Shown here: piece by piece, positions 12,701-35,790 of the stretch
Position numbering within the stretch: position 1 is the first letter of the stretch
Layout of the letters: each line of letters starts with the position of its first letter
DNA from: Bugula neritina
Taxonomy: Eukaryota > Bryozoa > Gymnolaemata > Cheilostomatida > Bugulidae
Length of the DNA: 64,000 nucleotides
NCBI GenBank assembly: GCA_964035545.1
Contig: OZ037766.1
Coordinates: 22,535,767-22,599,766, forward strand
Reading direction: 5' to 3'
Translations under genes and position numbers: made by a program
Notes under the pieces: model-generated
Seen by the model: the letters and a program-made list of their open reading frames with translations, nothing else
Told to the model about the DNA's origin: nothing
The model's database searches: none

Positions 12701-15700
12701 CAAACACTTTCAACTCATGCAGCTATTCTTTTTACCAAAATCAATTACTCAAGTTTCTGTTAGCAATAACAGAGTTTAGGCAAATAGCTGATAATTGGCA
12801 AGTAATGCAATACTTCTACTCGTCAGCTGCCTGTTTTCAATTACTAGTAATAAATTAAACAACATTGCTTCAAACCTAGCAATGTAATAAAAGGGTTGGT
12901 GCAGTGGGCTCTCCCTACTCAGTTAGTACAGTTTGTCCTTCAGCTAACAATCCTTTGCGGTGAAACTTAGACATAATACTCATTACAGAGTTGACTTCAA
13001 ACAAGGCTTGCGGCAGCATTGGCCAGCTCTATGATAGCTGCTTTATGTATTACACTCATCTATCAAAAGCATCAAGGCAATAGCTCCTAGTAAAGTTTAA
13101 TGGGGTACCATACGACATCATCTATTTCGACATCTGAGTGGATGGGGTTTAAATCAATTTTATAATTAAAAACACATACTTGAGAAGAGATAGGGGTAAA
13201 CTCTAAGCTGTGGTGATTATATTTTTATTCACAACTTCCAATGTTTTAGGGTTGCCGACCAGCAGAGGCTAAATTAAAATATAAATTCCTGTCACTGATC
13301 TACAGTGCCAGTACAGTTGAAAAACATGTTGACACTGCGAACAACCTGCTGTCAGTCATCAACCATGTCCACTCCCTGTCCTTGAGCTGTCAGCCACCAA
13401 AGTATCTAGTTTTCAGCACTTTCATTATACCACACCTCCTAACAATACACCAACAATACAAGTCACTTACCAACGCCTCCCAGCAGGTGCAGGCTCTTCT
13501 CTACAAGGTCGCAATCATATGGGAAGGAGTCACTGACAACTGAGAGGTGTGTAAGAGTAGAGGCAATCACTCGACCCAGCTTGTCCACACACCAGCAGGA
13601 TAGACCTCCTTCATCACAAACCTTGAGCTCCGAGGTATCACCACTACCTTCCAGTACGATGTCAACATCTGCAGTCACACAGTTAACTTCTTACCATCAT
13701 AATTATTTATATTAAAATTTAATAGACAGGAGTATGAATTGACTGACTAAAAGGCATCTATTTGTGATGATGACAGACTAGAGTCTAGACTCTAGAGTGA
13801 AGGCAGGTGGGCTAGGTGCACAGCAAGCTGGTGGTTTATACATGATATAGAATGTACATCACTCAGAATAGAGAGCATTCATTCCTTATGGCTGCTGGCT
13901 GTGGAATCAGGTGAACATGGCTCTCATCTCATATGAATGATTCATGAATACACTATCTAGTATCTGCACAGACTTGTTAATATTGAGAACTCAAATGCAA
14001 TGATTACATGAAAACTTGACAGACAAATATGATACAATGGCAAAGATGCAATACATACATACAAAGAGGCTTCTAGTGTAAACAGTGGTTGGTGAAAAAA
14101 CAACAGCCCAACTGAAAAAATCAAATTTAATACATAGTGCAATTAGATAAAGTAACAAAATAATGTATGGGCCACAGATTAAGCACAACATATATTACAT
14201 ACCAGGTCAATATAGCTGAAAATCAACAAAGAAGGTGATGATACATAAGTAGGCCTCAGCTGCTATACTATAAAACTCTGGTCTGTATTGTAGGCTGTAT
14301 TACCCTAAGCCAGGCATACAGGGTGTGTCCAGGAGAAAGATGAATGAAAAGAGAATTGGCACATTACGCGCAACATAATGCAATACCTTATTTCTTATAT
14401 TGAATTTTGATTTCTCCGTCTAAAAGTCCAAACTTTAGTGTGGGGCTTTTCTGCCGATATTGAAATCACGAAGGATTGAGGTTTGAGAATAGATAACTAC
14501 CACCTCCACAAAATGTTACACAACTCAAAACTGGGAAAGAAAGGGAGATGGGTGACCCGAAGGTAACAATGAGAAAGGAATAGTAGAGAGGAGGTGAGAA
14601 AGTTGAGAGAAATGCTCATAAAAAGACTCTTAGAATAAAATGTGCGTTGATGCAAACCTACCTCCACTGCCGCTACCTGAAAGAGCAATATCTTCATCAT
14701 CAGGAAATGAAAACCTAGAGAGGTATTGAGTTGTAGACTTAACAGTGGTGGCGGTGGTGGTAGTGGTGGTAGCAGTGTCACCTGAGGAGGCAACGAAGAC
14801 AGAGTCTTCGTCGTCTGGCAGCATCCCAGAGCCGGAAAACGCCAGTCCAGAATACTGAGCCTAAAAGTAGAGTCTGCCGAGTGAGCTGGTAGAATGTGAC
14901 ATCTAGACACTGAAGAGTGGTGGGCAGTACAAACTGGACTAATGTGTGCAATAGTGATGCTGAAACTCAAATCAGATGTGTATTCAATTTTTTTCTTTTT
15001 ATTATTAAACAATAGAATAAATATAGTATGTTACTCTTGCATCAATAAAATGCTAACAGTGACCTGGCAAGTTGAATACACAGAGTTCAGTAAGCAATGT
15101 GGCACCAGAACTGACACTTAGCTATAAGATGAACAGCTAACCACAAGAATCTGAATAAATTCATATAAATCTGCACTTTTCATTGACATTTATCACCTCA
15201 GTTAACTCGACCCACTAGACCACTGGCTGTGGCTGCGCTATGAAAAGAGTAGACCCACATGAACTAAATTAAGGTGGCAAGTAAAATGTAACTGGCAGTG
15301 GAAACACACTATATGATGTGACATGATGGTATTGTAGCTACTAGTGGTTAACAAGATGGTGATATGTTTGTTTATTGGTACTCCCAGCTTATCTAGGTGC
15401 TAGGAGCTCTGTACCTTTTGCTGTTGTACAGTTCATTAGAACAAAACCCATAAAAATAAAATGCCCAAATCAGCATAAAACTAGTGCATAACTGAGATAG
15501 TTTTAAGCCATATAGTTAGCAGCAAGACCTACTTCAGCATATTGTTACTGAATTGTTATTGGCAATTTAAAAATGGAGCTTAAAAATGGCTTAAGCGATT
15601 TTTATACCTACATACTAGTTATTAAATCCAGAGTTAATCTTCCCTCTTAACTCAATATTTGATCATAAAACTACCTAGTTGCAATCTGCACAACCCACAA

Positions 15701-18570
15701 GTAGATTAGTGAATACTAAGTATACAATGTTAAGCGCAAGTCTGCTCACAGAAAAACTGCCACTGATAGTCACCTCTTGAAAGTTTGACATAGCAAAAAG
15801 CAATTTTCATCATAGGTTAATACAGTAGCAGTGACCAAAAATTGGTCAGCTATTTTCAAACCAAAAGTAAATATAGCACACTATACATTGAACATGTTAA
15901 AATAAAGCAATACTTTTGATGAAATTATCTTTTACTGTATTTAATTTTAGTTTACTATTAACTTTATAAAAGGTGTATTATTCTGTCATTTGTTACCACA
16001 GCAGCAACAGCTATCTTTCATGTATGGCAATACAGGGAGAGATGACAATGGTTGCTCTAATAGCAACAAAATTAAATTACTAGAGCACACCAAGGATGCC
16101 TTGGCAACTAACTGAATGTAACAGTGCTCTATGATAGCCCATTGTTATTTGAAACATTTAGACACATTACACTGCTTGATAATATGCAATCTATCTTCTG
16201 TCAGGCAGTTGTAGTAACCATGGAACCCTTAGGGCGTATAATTCACATAATAGCCTGTAATTAAACACAGAATTGGTGCAGTAGTTAGCTTCTGTAGGAA
16301 AACTGAAATGGGTTTAGGAATTCAAAAAATGAGATACCCGGGAGCTCCCATTTAAAAAGTTACAATATGCTAAATTATAACTAAACCTGGTGCTTATTGG
16401 AAGCTAAAAAGATTTGTGGCACTATATGCCAAAGCTATAAATGTCTCCGTAAAAACATTCTTCCCATCTGTTTTCATCAATGAAGACATGCAACTACTGC
16501 TGTCAGTAAGCTCTGTTAATGTAGATTTCTTTATCTGACAAATCATGAAAGGAGTTGTTATTGTTTCATGTATACATTTTTTCTATGTATCTTTAAATAA
16601 AAGTCACAGACATGAGAACTGATGCTTTTCTTATAGCTATTATTATTGCTTTCTCAAGTATTTTTCATCATATTTTTTATGTTATTGATGATGCTTCTGT
16701 TTACATAAACTCATTTTCAGCTGCAATCAATTGGTTAATCAGAAACCACACAGATATTACATATTTCTACAATTGTTGTCTAATGTTGGAAATGTTTTGG
16801 GACAGTAGCTTGAAGTAGATATTATACATTTACTTATATTAATATACCATCTACATGGTTCAGAGTTGGAATTTAAAGTACATTTTTGATTTGTCTACAA
16901 TTTCAAAATTAAAGAAACTTCCTTATCCTATCACATCACTGTTTGTGTTACTTTAAATGCTACCAAAACTGCTGTTGATTACCCAAAAATTAAAAGATTT
17001 TAATTAATTTGGTTTAAAAACTCTATTTGTGATGAAACATTGTGAACCAATACTATTAATAGGATTTAAAAAATAAAATCCCACATGTAATTTTATTTCA
17101 GCTAAAAATTGCATATAGGTTTCGTGACAAAACATGTTTCTGGCATTGGAAATAGTCCCGTTCAGGTTTGTTTATTAAAAGCTACTTTTATATCCTTTAA
17201 TATGGAAGTAGTTGCAATATAGCCTACAGTGTACCCAACTACTGTATAATAGAGTAGTTGGATTTTTCTTTTAAACCTATTGTGATATTACAATCTATAA
17301 GACAAAACAAAAAAATCGGAACAGTTGACAAAAACTAGACATTTTATGAAAGACCCAACATCATCATCTCCAGTTTATTGTCTGTTGTATTACCATTAGT
17401 AATAGTATGACTTTAGATCACCAATAAACTATGAAGCAACTCACAGTCATTGCTACAGGATTACATTTAATTTTATTATGACTATTATTAAATTTAATAT
17501 TATTAATATTATGACTTAGTCTAACTAATAGTAAAACTATTACTATTAGTACCATGTTAGTATTTCACTTGGAATTCGGCTGCTACTCTTAGAATTAGAA
17601 AGAAGTAATGTTACTGAAGACTGATAGTGATGCTCATACCTATAGTGATACTACTTTTGCAGTTAAGAGTTTAATTTTCATTTTGTATCTTAGACGTTCA
17701 CTTAGACTTTCATTTACTCATAAATTTAGATTCAGTTGCTATAAATTAAAATAAAAATTTATAGAAACCAGTTTGAATTACTATTATTATTACTATTAGT
17801 ATTACTGAGTTACACTTGGTCTTACAATTTGAGTTAGCATTGGTGTTACTGCTAGTAAATGGGCCTACTTGTACAGCTATACTGTTACTATTAGTGTTAA
17901 TCATTATGATTAATGCTAGACTTACTAAGATTAAGAATGATACTAAAATAATGGTAGCTTACAGTTACAGTTTGAGCTAGTGAGTTACAACAACTGAGCT
18001 GCTATTAGTAGTAGTACTGCAATGTCAAGTGAACAACAGTTAGACCTACACTTACTGACTTAGTGTTGCACTTAGTCTTACCGTATCAGTATGAGTATGA
18101 CTATGATTAAGTGTAACAGTTAGTGTTACACTTACAGTTAAACTTAATCAGTTAATGTTACTGTTAGTGCGTTACACTAAGAGTTTGCCTAACACATTCA
18201 TATTCATATTGACATAAAGATAGTATCAGTATGAGTTGACATTTTGAGTTAGTCGTATGAGTTAAACTTAATTATAATAAATATTTATATTAATAAAACT
18301 TTGTATAGTTAATGTTATAGGAATGTTATGAGTTACTGTGGACTAGCACTGAGCAACAGGAACTACTAACTATTCTATGTCTATAACTAGGTTACTGGTT
18401 AGCCCAGGACTTATTAAAGTATTAGTAATACTAATACTGCTACTACTTCTAATATTTGACCAGTCTCGGAAATTTATAACTTAACAATGCCTGAAACTTA
18501 CCTGAGAATAAAATACCACGCACAAAATAACTAATCCTTCGCATAGGAACATTTTTTGTAATAGTTCCAT
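9597..18570 (-). CDS. SDC: Syndecan heparan-sulfate proteoglycan core protein
   Basis: A single-pass cell-surface proteoglycan linking matrix and growth factors to the cytoskeleton. Coding exons in transcript order: 18570-18502, 14860-14662, 13668-13471, 12330-12172, 11435-11274, 9763-9597. All phases match and give 317 aa. Residues 1-23 are a signal peptide. Glycosaminoglycan sites appear as acidic-flanked SG repeats (FSGSGMLPDDED about 31-42; SGSGSG about 84-89; EGSGD about 96-100). A Thr/Ser/Pro-rich stem follows. The transmembrane helix spans about 263-283. The cytoplasmic C1 motif is RMKKKDEGSY (285-294), then a variable region, and the C2 end is KEVYA (the usual family ending is EFYA, a PDZ ligand). 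Unusually, exon 3 encodes half of a thyroglobulin type-1-like module (see separate entry). The 9-kb span is mostly intron. The gene is divergent from GOT2. Confidence 0.95.
10711..10890 (+). repeat. tRNA-derived SINE, copy 3 (degenerate)
   Basis: It begins GGAGTAGCTGTGGTCTAGGG and keeps the GCCATTAGTGATGTTAGGAA body, but it has small deletions and has lost the CTTTCGTGAG tail. It lies in the last syndecan intron. Confidence 0.75.
13471..13668 (-). CDS. SDC: Syndecan exon 3 encoding a thyroglobulin type-1-like half-module
   Basis: Residues about 90-155 of the syndecan. After an EGSGD attachment site comes VCDEGGLSCWCVDKLGRVI and, about 20 residues on, FPYDC. The CWCVD..G...I..(x)..DC pattern is the C-terminal half of a thyroglobulin type-1 repeat (four of six cysteines: about 107, 114, 116, 142). 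The exon is bounded by consensus splice sites (GACTGCAG| and |GTAAGTG) and its phases fit both neighbours, so it belongs to this transcript. Syndecan ectodomains normally lack cysteine modules. Confidence 0.85.
14861..18501. other. Syndecan intron 1, low-complexity triplet-rich tract
   Basis: No exon is seen here. From about 17400 to 18450 the DNA is cryptically simple, built from short variants of TACTATTAG/GTTAGTGTTA on both strands. The remainder is ordinary AT-rich intron. Confidence 0.5.
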
Positions 18571-19286
18571 GGTTCGATTTAATTTGAGAAAAAAAATTCA
18601 ATCACTTTTTAAACCATTCGTAATTATTTTCATCTGCATCCAAGAAAAAACCTTGCGTAACGAGACAATTGATGGGCTTGTATAATTAACAATAATATAA
18701 CAATTTTCTAGATTTGTTGCAAGAAAGCACCGATTCACACGGACCCCATGTGCTCAGCGTCAATAGACAGATTGTATACTTTTCTTGGCATGCGATTTGT
18801 TTAATTTGTAGTGACCGTAGCACGTAATTTGTAAAGTCTCCGCCACTAGTTTGTTTCAATATTACTTTTTATTTTACAATTTAAATTATCTATGTTTATT
18901 ATTATATTAAAACATTTAATTTAATATTATTTTAATTAAATAAACTAGATAATATACAAAACTCATTTTAAAACAACCACAGATGCAAAGATTACTGCGC
19001 CTAATTGACGTGTTAAAAGTCCACTCAATCAAGATATTTGTATGTATGCAGAGATCAAATTTATAGTCTGATCTTTATCCACGCATTGCTATAAAAATAA
19101 GTGAGGCCTCGACAATGCCCATGGCTATTAGTGGAAATCTTAAAGAGCAGCAATATAATCGTAGGCTTATTTTTGCAAGAACGTGTACCGGAGTTAGCGA
19201 AACTAATACTATTAGTATTAGTATTATCAGATACTCATACTGATATAAAAATAAGCTCACTTCAAAATTTGTGCAGGATTGCAATA
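18571..19286. promoter_or_regulatory. Divergent intergenic region between syndecan and GOT2
   Basis: Only 716 bp separate the two start codons, which face away from each other, so the promoters of both genes must lie here or start in it. I see no clear TATA box that I would assign. The stretch 18730-18840 is locally richer in CG dinucleotides than its surroundings. Part of it will be 5' UTR of each gene. Confidence 0.5.
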
Positions 19287-30451
<11,165 letters not shown>

Positions 30452-31949
30452 ACTGTGCTTCTACTGTTCACTCTCTTCGTACAACTTTAGCTTGTGTTCT
30501 TAGATGTAACTCAACTATGCAACCACTCAACTACGCTGGCACCTCCTTTACTACTAAAGAAATATTGATATATCATACATGATATCCATATACAATACAT
30601 GAGATACAATACATGCTATTGATATATCTGTAAATGATATTAGCATGTCATGTATCCTATCGAAATATCATGCATGGTATAAATTTATCACTATTGTATC
30701 TCTGTGTTGACCGAAATAAATTGATATACGGTGCATAATAATCATGGAAATATCATGCATGATGTGTGGATATAACTTTTTGAACTTGTTTTTCTCATCA
30801 GGGAACCTCTACTTACAGCATCTCATTCAGATTGAAATATATTTTACTATCTTGTCTATCGGATGCTTTTTCGGGGGTTGGATTAAGATTTTTTTGACGG
30901 CTTTTTGTATTTTGTGATATTGCATAGTAGGCAACACTTAGGTAAAGGGTTTTGTGTTTGTTTTTTATACATTCTCTCATCTGTTCTATAACAAATCACT
31001 GCTAGTGAACAGAATAAATAAAATGATCATTTATACTAAAAAGTATTTATGACTCCTGCTTTAGATAGGAACGTAACATTTGAAATGCTGTGTGTGATTC
31101 CCCATTTGATGGATACTGTTAACACTTTTGTTTAATAATATACTCTCTTTGGTGATAATTTGATGTAAACTTGAACTCACGCATGCAATGCTTTCTAATA
31201 TACTTATGGTGTCTCGGCAACAGTTTCATTTCTTTTATTCACCAACTTGGGAGTTATTCTGCATAGTTAAATATTTAAACATGTTTACAAATTGAACTTT
31301 TGATTGTGCTTTAAAACGTAATATTGGCAATATTAAGGAAAAATAGTAATGTGCTGTGTTTATTTAAATTTAATTCAGTTTAGCATACTTACATTTGTGC
31401 TTCAAAATATATTCAGAAAAAAATCTGTGTGGGCTGAACTGTAAAGTACACAATATTGGTTCAACAAATTCTCAACACCATTATAATGATTTTGTACCCA
31501 ACACAATTATGACATAATCTAATGTAACTCCATATTTTAGCCAAGATGTGTTGATATTCCCAATGCTATCATTATATGGTTAAGGTTTTAATGAACATTT
31601 GCAAAATAATCAGGCTCATTAATGATTTCTGCTACATAATATATCATTGTAGCAAATTAGGTTTTCTAAAATCAAATAAAAATATTATTAGATATCACTG
31701 CCTGTAATATTTATTACATCTAATGGCTAATATACTCATGGGCTTAAATAGCTGCAGCATTTTGCCTTCTCCACCTGGTTGCAGAATGGTGAAACATGAA
31801 AGCAGACAATCTTTTCCCACATTAAGACAACTTGAAACTTTACTATATTATAAGCTTTTGCTGTGGCTATAACTAAGTTCATATGTTGGTGTCCACATTC
31901 TGCAGTGTTGTGAGTGAATGTGATTGCCTGTTGGTTTAATTGTTTCTTC
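30452..31949. other. Intergenic, GOT2 3' side
   Basis: From 30560 to 30780 there is a tract of short palindromic units around ATATCATACATGATAT / TGATATATCA, possibly cruciform-forming. Otherwise the stretch is AT-rich with no gene signal. GOT2 and the TMEM200-like gene converge here. Confidence 0.45.
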
Positions 31950-32900
31950 CTACAGGTATGTCTCCTGCTGCATATTGTCTCTTTCAACATTTTCCAGTTC
32001 TGTCTCATAGCTTGAGGTTGGATTTTTTGTTTCCGGTTGAATTTTCACAGATTTTAAATCGTAATCACTGTATTCATAGGCAGGGTTGACTCCATCTTTC
32101 TGAAGTTCTCTAATTGGTCCATTGCAATCATGAATCGTTGAGAGCCGTACTAGTGACATCCATCTATCACCTTTAAAGTCATCGCATATAGGAGGATCTA
32201 ATGCTATGGTTGGTATTGTAGCTGGACATATAGTAGATATGCTATTGAACTGTTGGTATACATTTGATATGGAGCTTGAAATACTATTACTCATCTTACA
32301 CTGATTGGTGGGGCTTTGATATATTACTTCACTGCACCCATTGGCTATTACCTCTGTCGCATGAGCTAAGAAGCTTCCTTTTTGTTTGATAACTGTGCCG
32401 TTTTTAGTCAGAATTGCTTTATTTGTGTATTCCCTGCTCATACTCTGTTGCTGTTCTACATTGTTTTTTGACAACTCTTTCATTCGCTTCTCTTTAATCT
32501 CAAACAGTAAAACACAGCACACTATTATCAGAAATGCCCCCACTCCCATAAACGTAGGGCCTATGTAAGTCAATGAATTTAAACCACTATACAAAGCTTC
32601 ATTCACAGATGCAGTCGTGTTTGTTTCAGTGTTTGTACCAACCGTTGCATACCTTTTAGCGTGAAAAGCAAAGTTGCACATTGTTGCACCAACTGCGATG
32701 AGAAACAAAGCCAATGCAAGTGTGAACCATGGGCCTCTTTGACTTGGAAGGTAGCATTTTGTAGACATTGGTGGCGGCAAGACTGGTCTTATAACCGTGG
32801 ACTTTCTGGTAAATCGTGCAGGTGGTTGAATTACAACTTTGCTCAGACGTGCATTTCTCTCTCTAGTCATCCGACCAATTATAGCAGCTCTCGCATACAT
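31950..32900 (-). CDS. Two-pass membrane protein, TMEM200-like, single exon
   Basis: An uninterrupted 316-aa frame in an otherwise intron-rich region. An Arg-rich N-terminal stretch precedes helix 1 (GPWFTLALALFLIAVGATMC, about 56-75). A short loop has sequons (NTT). Helix 2 is YIGPTFMGVGAFLIIVCCVL (about 112-131), followed at once by FEIKEKRMKEL. The (L/Y)IGP..MGVG.F(I/L).I...L..E block after a first helix is how I recall the TMEM200 family. The long Ser/Thr-rich tail is unrecognised. N- and C-termini are predicted cytosolic. The start ATG is the first in frame; a second Met at residue 11 is possible. The family assignment is inference, the gene itself is likely. A retrocopy is possible given the lack of introns, but the frame is intact. 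Confidence 0.7.
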   Translation of the reverse strand: MYARAAIIGRMTRERNARLSKVVIQPPARFTRKSTVIRPVLPPPMSTKCYLPSQRGPWFTLALALFLIAVGATMCNFAFHAKRYATVGTNTETNTTASVNEALYSGLNSLTYIGPTFMGVGAFLIIVCCVLLFEIKEKRMKELSKNNVEQQQSMSREYTNKAILTKNGTVIKQKGSFLAHATEVIANGCSEVIYQSPTNQCKMSNSISSSISNVYQQFNSISTICPATIPTIALDPPICDDFKGDRWMSLVRLSTIHDCNGPIRELQKDGVNPAYEYSDYDLKSVKIQPETKNPTSSYETELENVERDNMQQETYL

Positions 32901-35790
32901 ATTCTCTGATCATGTAATCTAAAATAGTTTATAATATACTCTTTAGCGTGTACATGTCTCTAGTACTGGGCTAATTGAGGTGAGTTTTTTTAGTGATCTT
33001 GAATCATGTTTCTCAAACAAAAGACCTAAAATGCATTTTAAAGCAATCCAAAGCGATAGCTTATTTGGTGTCCAAAGTTGTTTAATATAATTTTTAACTG
33101 CCAAACCTTTATTTTTTATTTATTCTTACATAGACTAATTTGTTTATTAATTGGAATTGTTTTCTCTGGTTACTTGAAACTTCAAATTAAATGGAGAGTA
33201 TATGGTCTACATAATATTGCTTTGCACATTTAATCAAGCATTAACTACCAATGTTTTACAAAATAATATGATTAAAAATAACATATTGTATAGTTTTCAA
33301 TCAACATGTAGCATAAAACATATAGTTGATTATTAATTAAGCTTCGATATTTTTGAAAATAACATATTGCAAGTGAAATCTGCTCACCTGAATCAAGAAT
33401 ATAAGTTTCATGCTTATTCTTGTTGTATAATCGTTATTGAAAACAAAAGATATTAAAAAAGCAATTAAATATAACAAAACATATAGGCCTATATACAAAG
33501 TTGAACATTGTTGTACCATTCAGTTTGTTGTATTTGCTGTATAGCAGTTCATAAAGCTTTTACATGCTTCATTAGAAGAAAATTTTAATTGAACATTTGC
33601 ACTCATTTTCTGAATATTAATCTAGATGCATATATGTTTTTTACACAAAATATTATAAATAGCAACATCCGAGGTGTTCAGAGATTTAAAATCTGAATAT
33701 ATAGAATATATATTATTCAATTACCTTCTTTGGAGAGCAACAAGCTATCTGCCAGTTTGGTTTACGAGTAAGTTGTGTTTTGAAATGTTAGGTTTGTACA
33801 CCTTGTCATGTGTTTCACAATCCCATAGTATTCAAGGATACACAGGAAAATAAGCTTCACTTACTATAAGCAACACATCTACACTTTGCCTTAATTACCC
33901 TAATGATTGAAGTGCCGTTTCGCATTACAAAAATCAATGTTACAAATATACACATATCGTTCTAGCTAATTAGGCATTTACTCCAAGTGGTAGTGTTGTT
34001 CCACCATATTCCTCCTCAAGAACTGTTAGCGTTTCTTATTTGTGGTTTTCCATGAATTTAATTTAATCAAGTAGATCTGACTCTCAGGTCTGCTATAACA
34101 TCTGTGTTCTATAGTAAACATTCCAAATACGGTATGTTATATCCATGTAAACTTTCAGTAAAGATTGTAGAGCTTATAGTCTAAAATTCAGTAACCCGTG
34201 ATCTTTAAATACATGTATATATGTTTTTCTAAAAGTCAATCTAATAATTGGTTAAATATCAGCAAATACTTTATGTTTTAGTTTCATGTTGAATAATATT
34301 TTGCTGCTAAAACAATGACTGTTAGTATAAACGATTTAGAAGATAATTTTAAATCTTGAAGTTTAGGACTACGTTGGAAAACAAGAAAAAAAGTTTTACA
34401 CCAAAATGCCCACATTCTTGCGCAGTTTTATCAATTGCTTATGAAGAATTGTTTTGTTATTACAGATACATATTTTATAGATGGACTGGAATTTTTTACA
34501 ACTTGATTTATGAAGTAATTTAGCTGTTGGCAGGCTTTTGCATATTTTTGTACTCTCAAAAAATAAGTAAACATTACACATTACTTGTGAGACAGAGAGC
34601 TCATGACTAAAAATAAAATTACAGTTTGATTATATTTTCAGGGCTGTGTCATGCAAAAATGACATTGTTTATACAGTATATGCACTTAATCACTGCACTT
34701 ATATTAGCAAGAGCTGACATGACTTAACCTATTTTACACATGCACTCTAAAAGTTTTTAATATGATAGGTCAAACTATCTCATTGTTAAAATATGCACAG
34801 TATTTGACTGAAGGAAATATATTTATGCAATATAACTAATACGCATATTTGTAAACTGTACAGCATTGATGACTTCTGAGCAACGCATGTATAAGTTCAG
34901 GGTATAGACACATACACTGTCATGCTAACATTTAGTTTATTTGTGCAGTTTTATAGCATTTAGTTCCAGTACAAGGTTGATTTGACACCCATGTAACCTC
35001 ATTATCAATAATTTGCAGTTTTAATTAGTTTGCAAGAAGCAGATCCAATTAAGTTAAAAATAGATTTGTTATTCGTACAAATTAAGAGTGAAAAAATCTT
35101 ATCTTCCTAAAACTGAACTCATATCGAACAGAATTCTGTTAAAAATATCCGTAATATTAATACCTTAACCGACAAAAGACAATTGTTGTGAAACACATTT
35201 GATATAACGCCATTGCACATTTGACACTGTTAGTGACAATACGTATACTGAAGAGAGTTTACAAGTGTATTTTTAAAGAAAAAATAGCCAAATTTATACA
35301 AAAAAATATGCTTTATTTTACAATAACAGCCAAAAGACCAAAACTACTCCAAAATTAGCAGACAATAGAACATAGTATGTAAAATAGGGTAAAATGTTCA
35401 CCAACACAGTGAAGATAAATAATTACATGTATGTGAACATACTATAGAATCAATATTTTAAGAGAAATACAAGCAAAAACATTTGTATGACAGCTACATT
35501 AAATATATAAGAAAGGATGTGAGAAAATACACATTATGTATCAATAAATTAGCTAATTGTATACATTTTGATTCATTAAAGCTGCATAAAGCAAAATAAA
35601 TAACAACATTCTATCATTTATATAATCATAATAATAAACTCTTATAGACTCGCATGCATAAACAAATAGGTAGATAGCCAGCAGGTGATGTAGCAAAATT
35701 TATAAAACTAAATATTTTCATTGTATAATAACTTGAACGAATGCTACAAACATGGTGGTCTAGTCACAGATTGAGTGTCTTACAGTTATT
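32901..35790. other. Intergenic, no gene seen
   Basis: AT-rich DNA between the TMEM200-like 5' end and the CDC14 3' end. It should contain the former's promoter and the latter's 3' UTR. I find no coding exon, RNA gene or repeat with defined ends. Confidence 0.4.
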
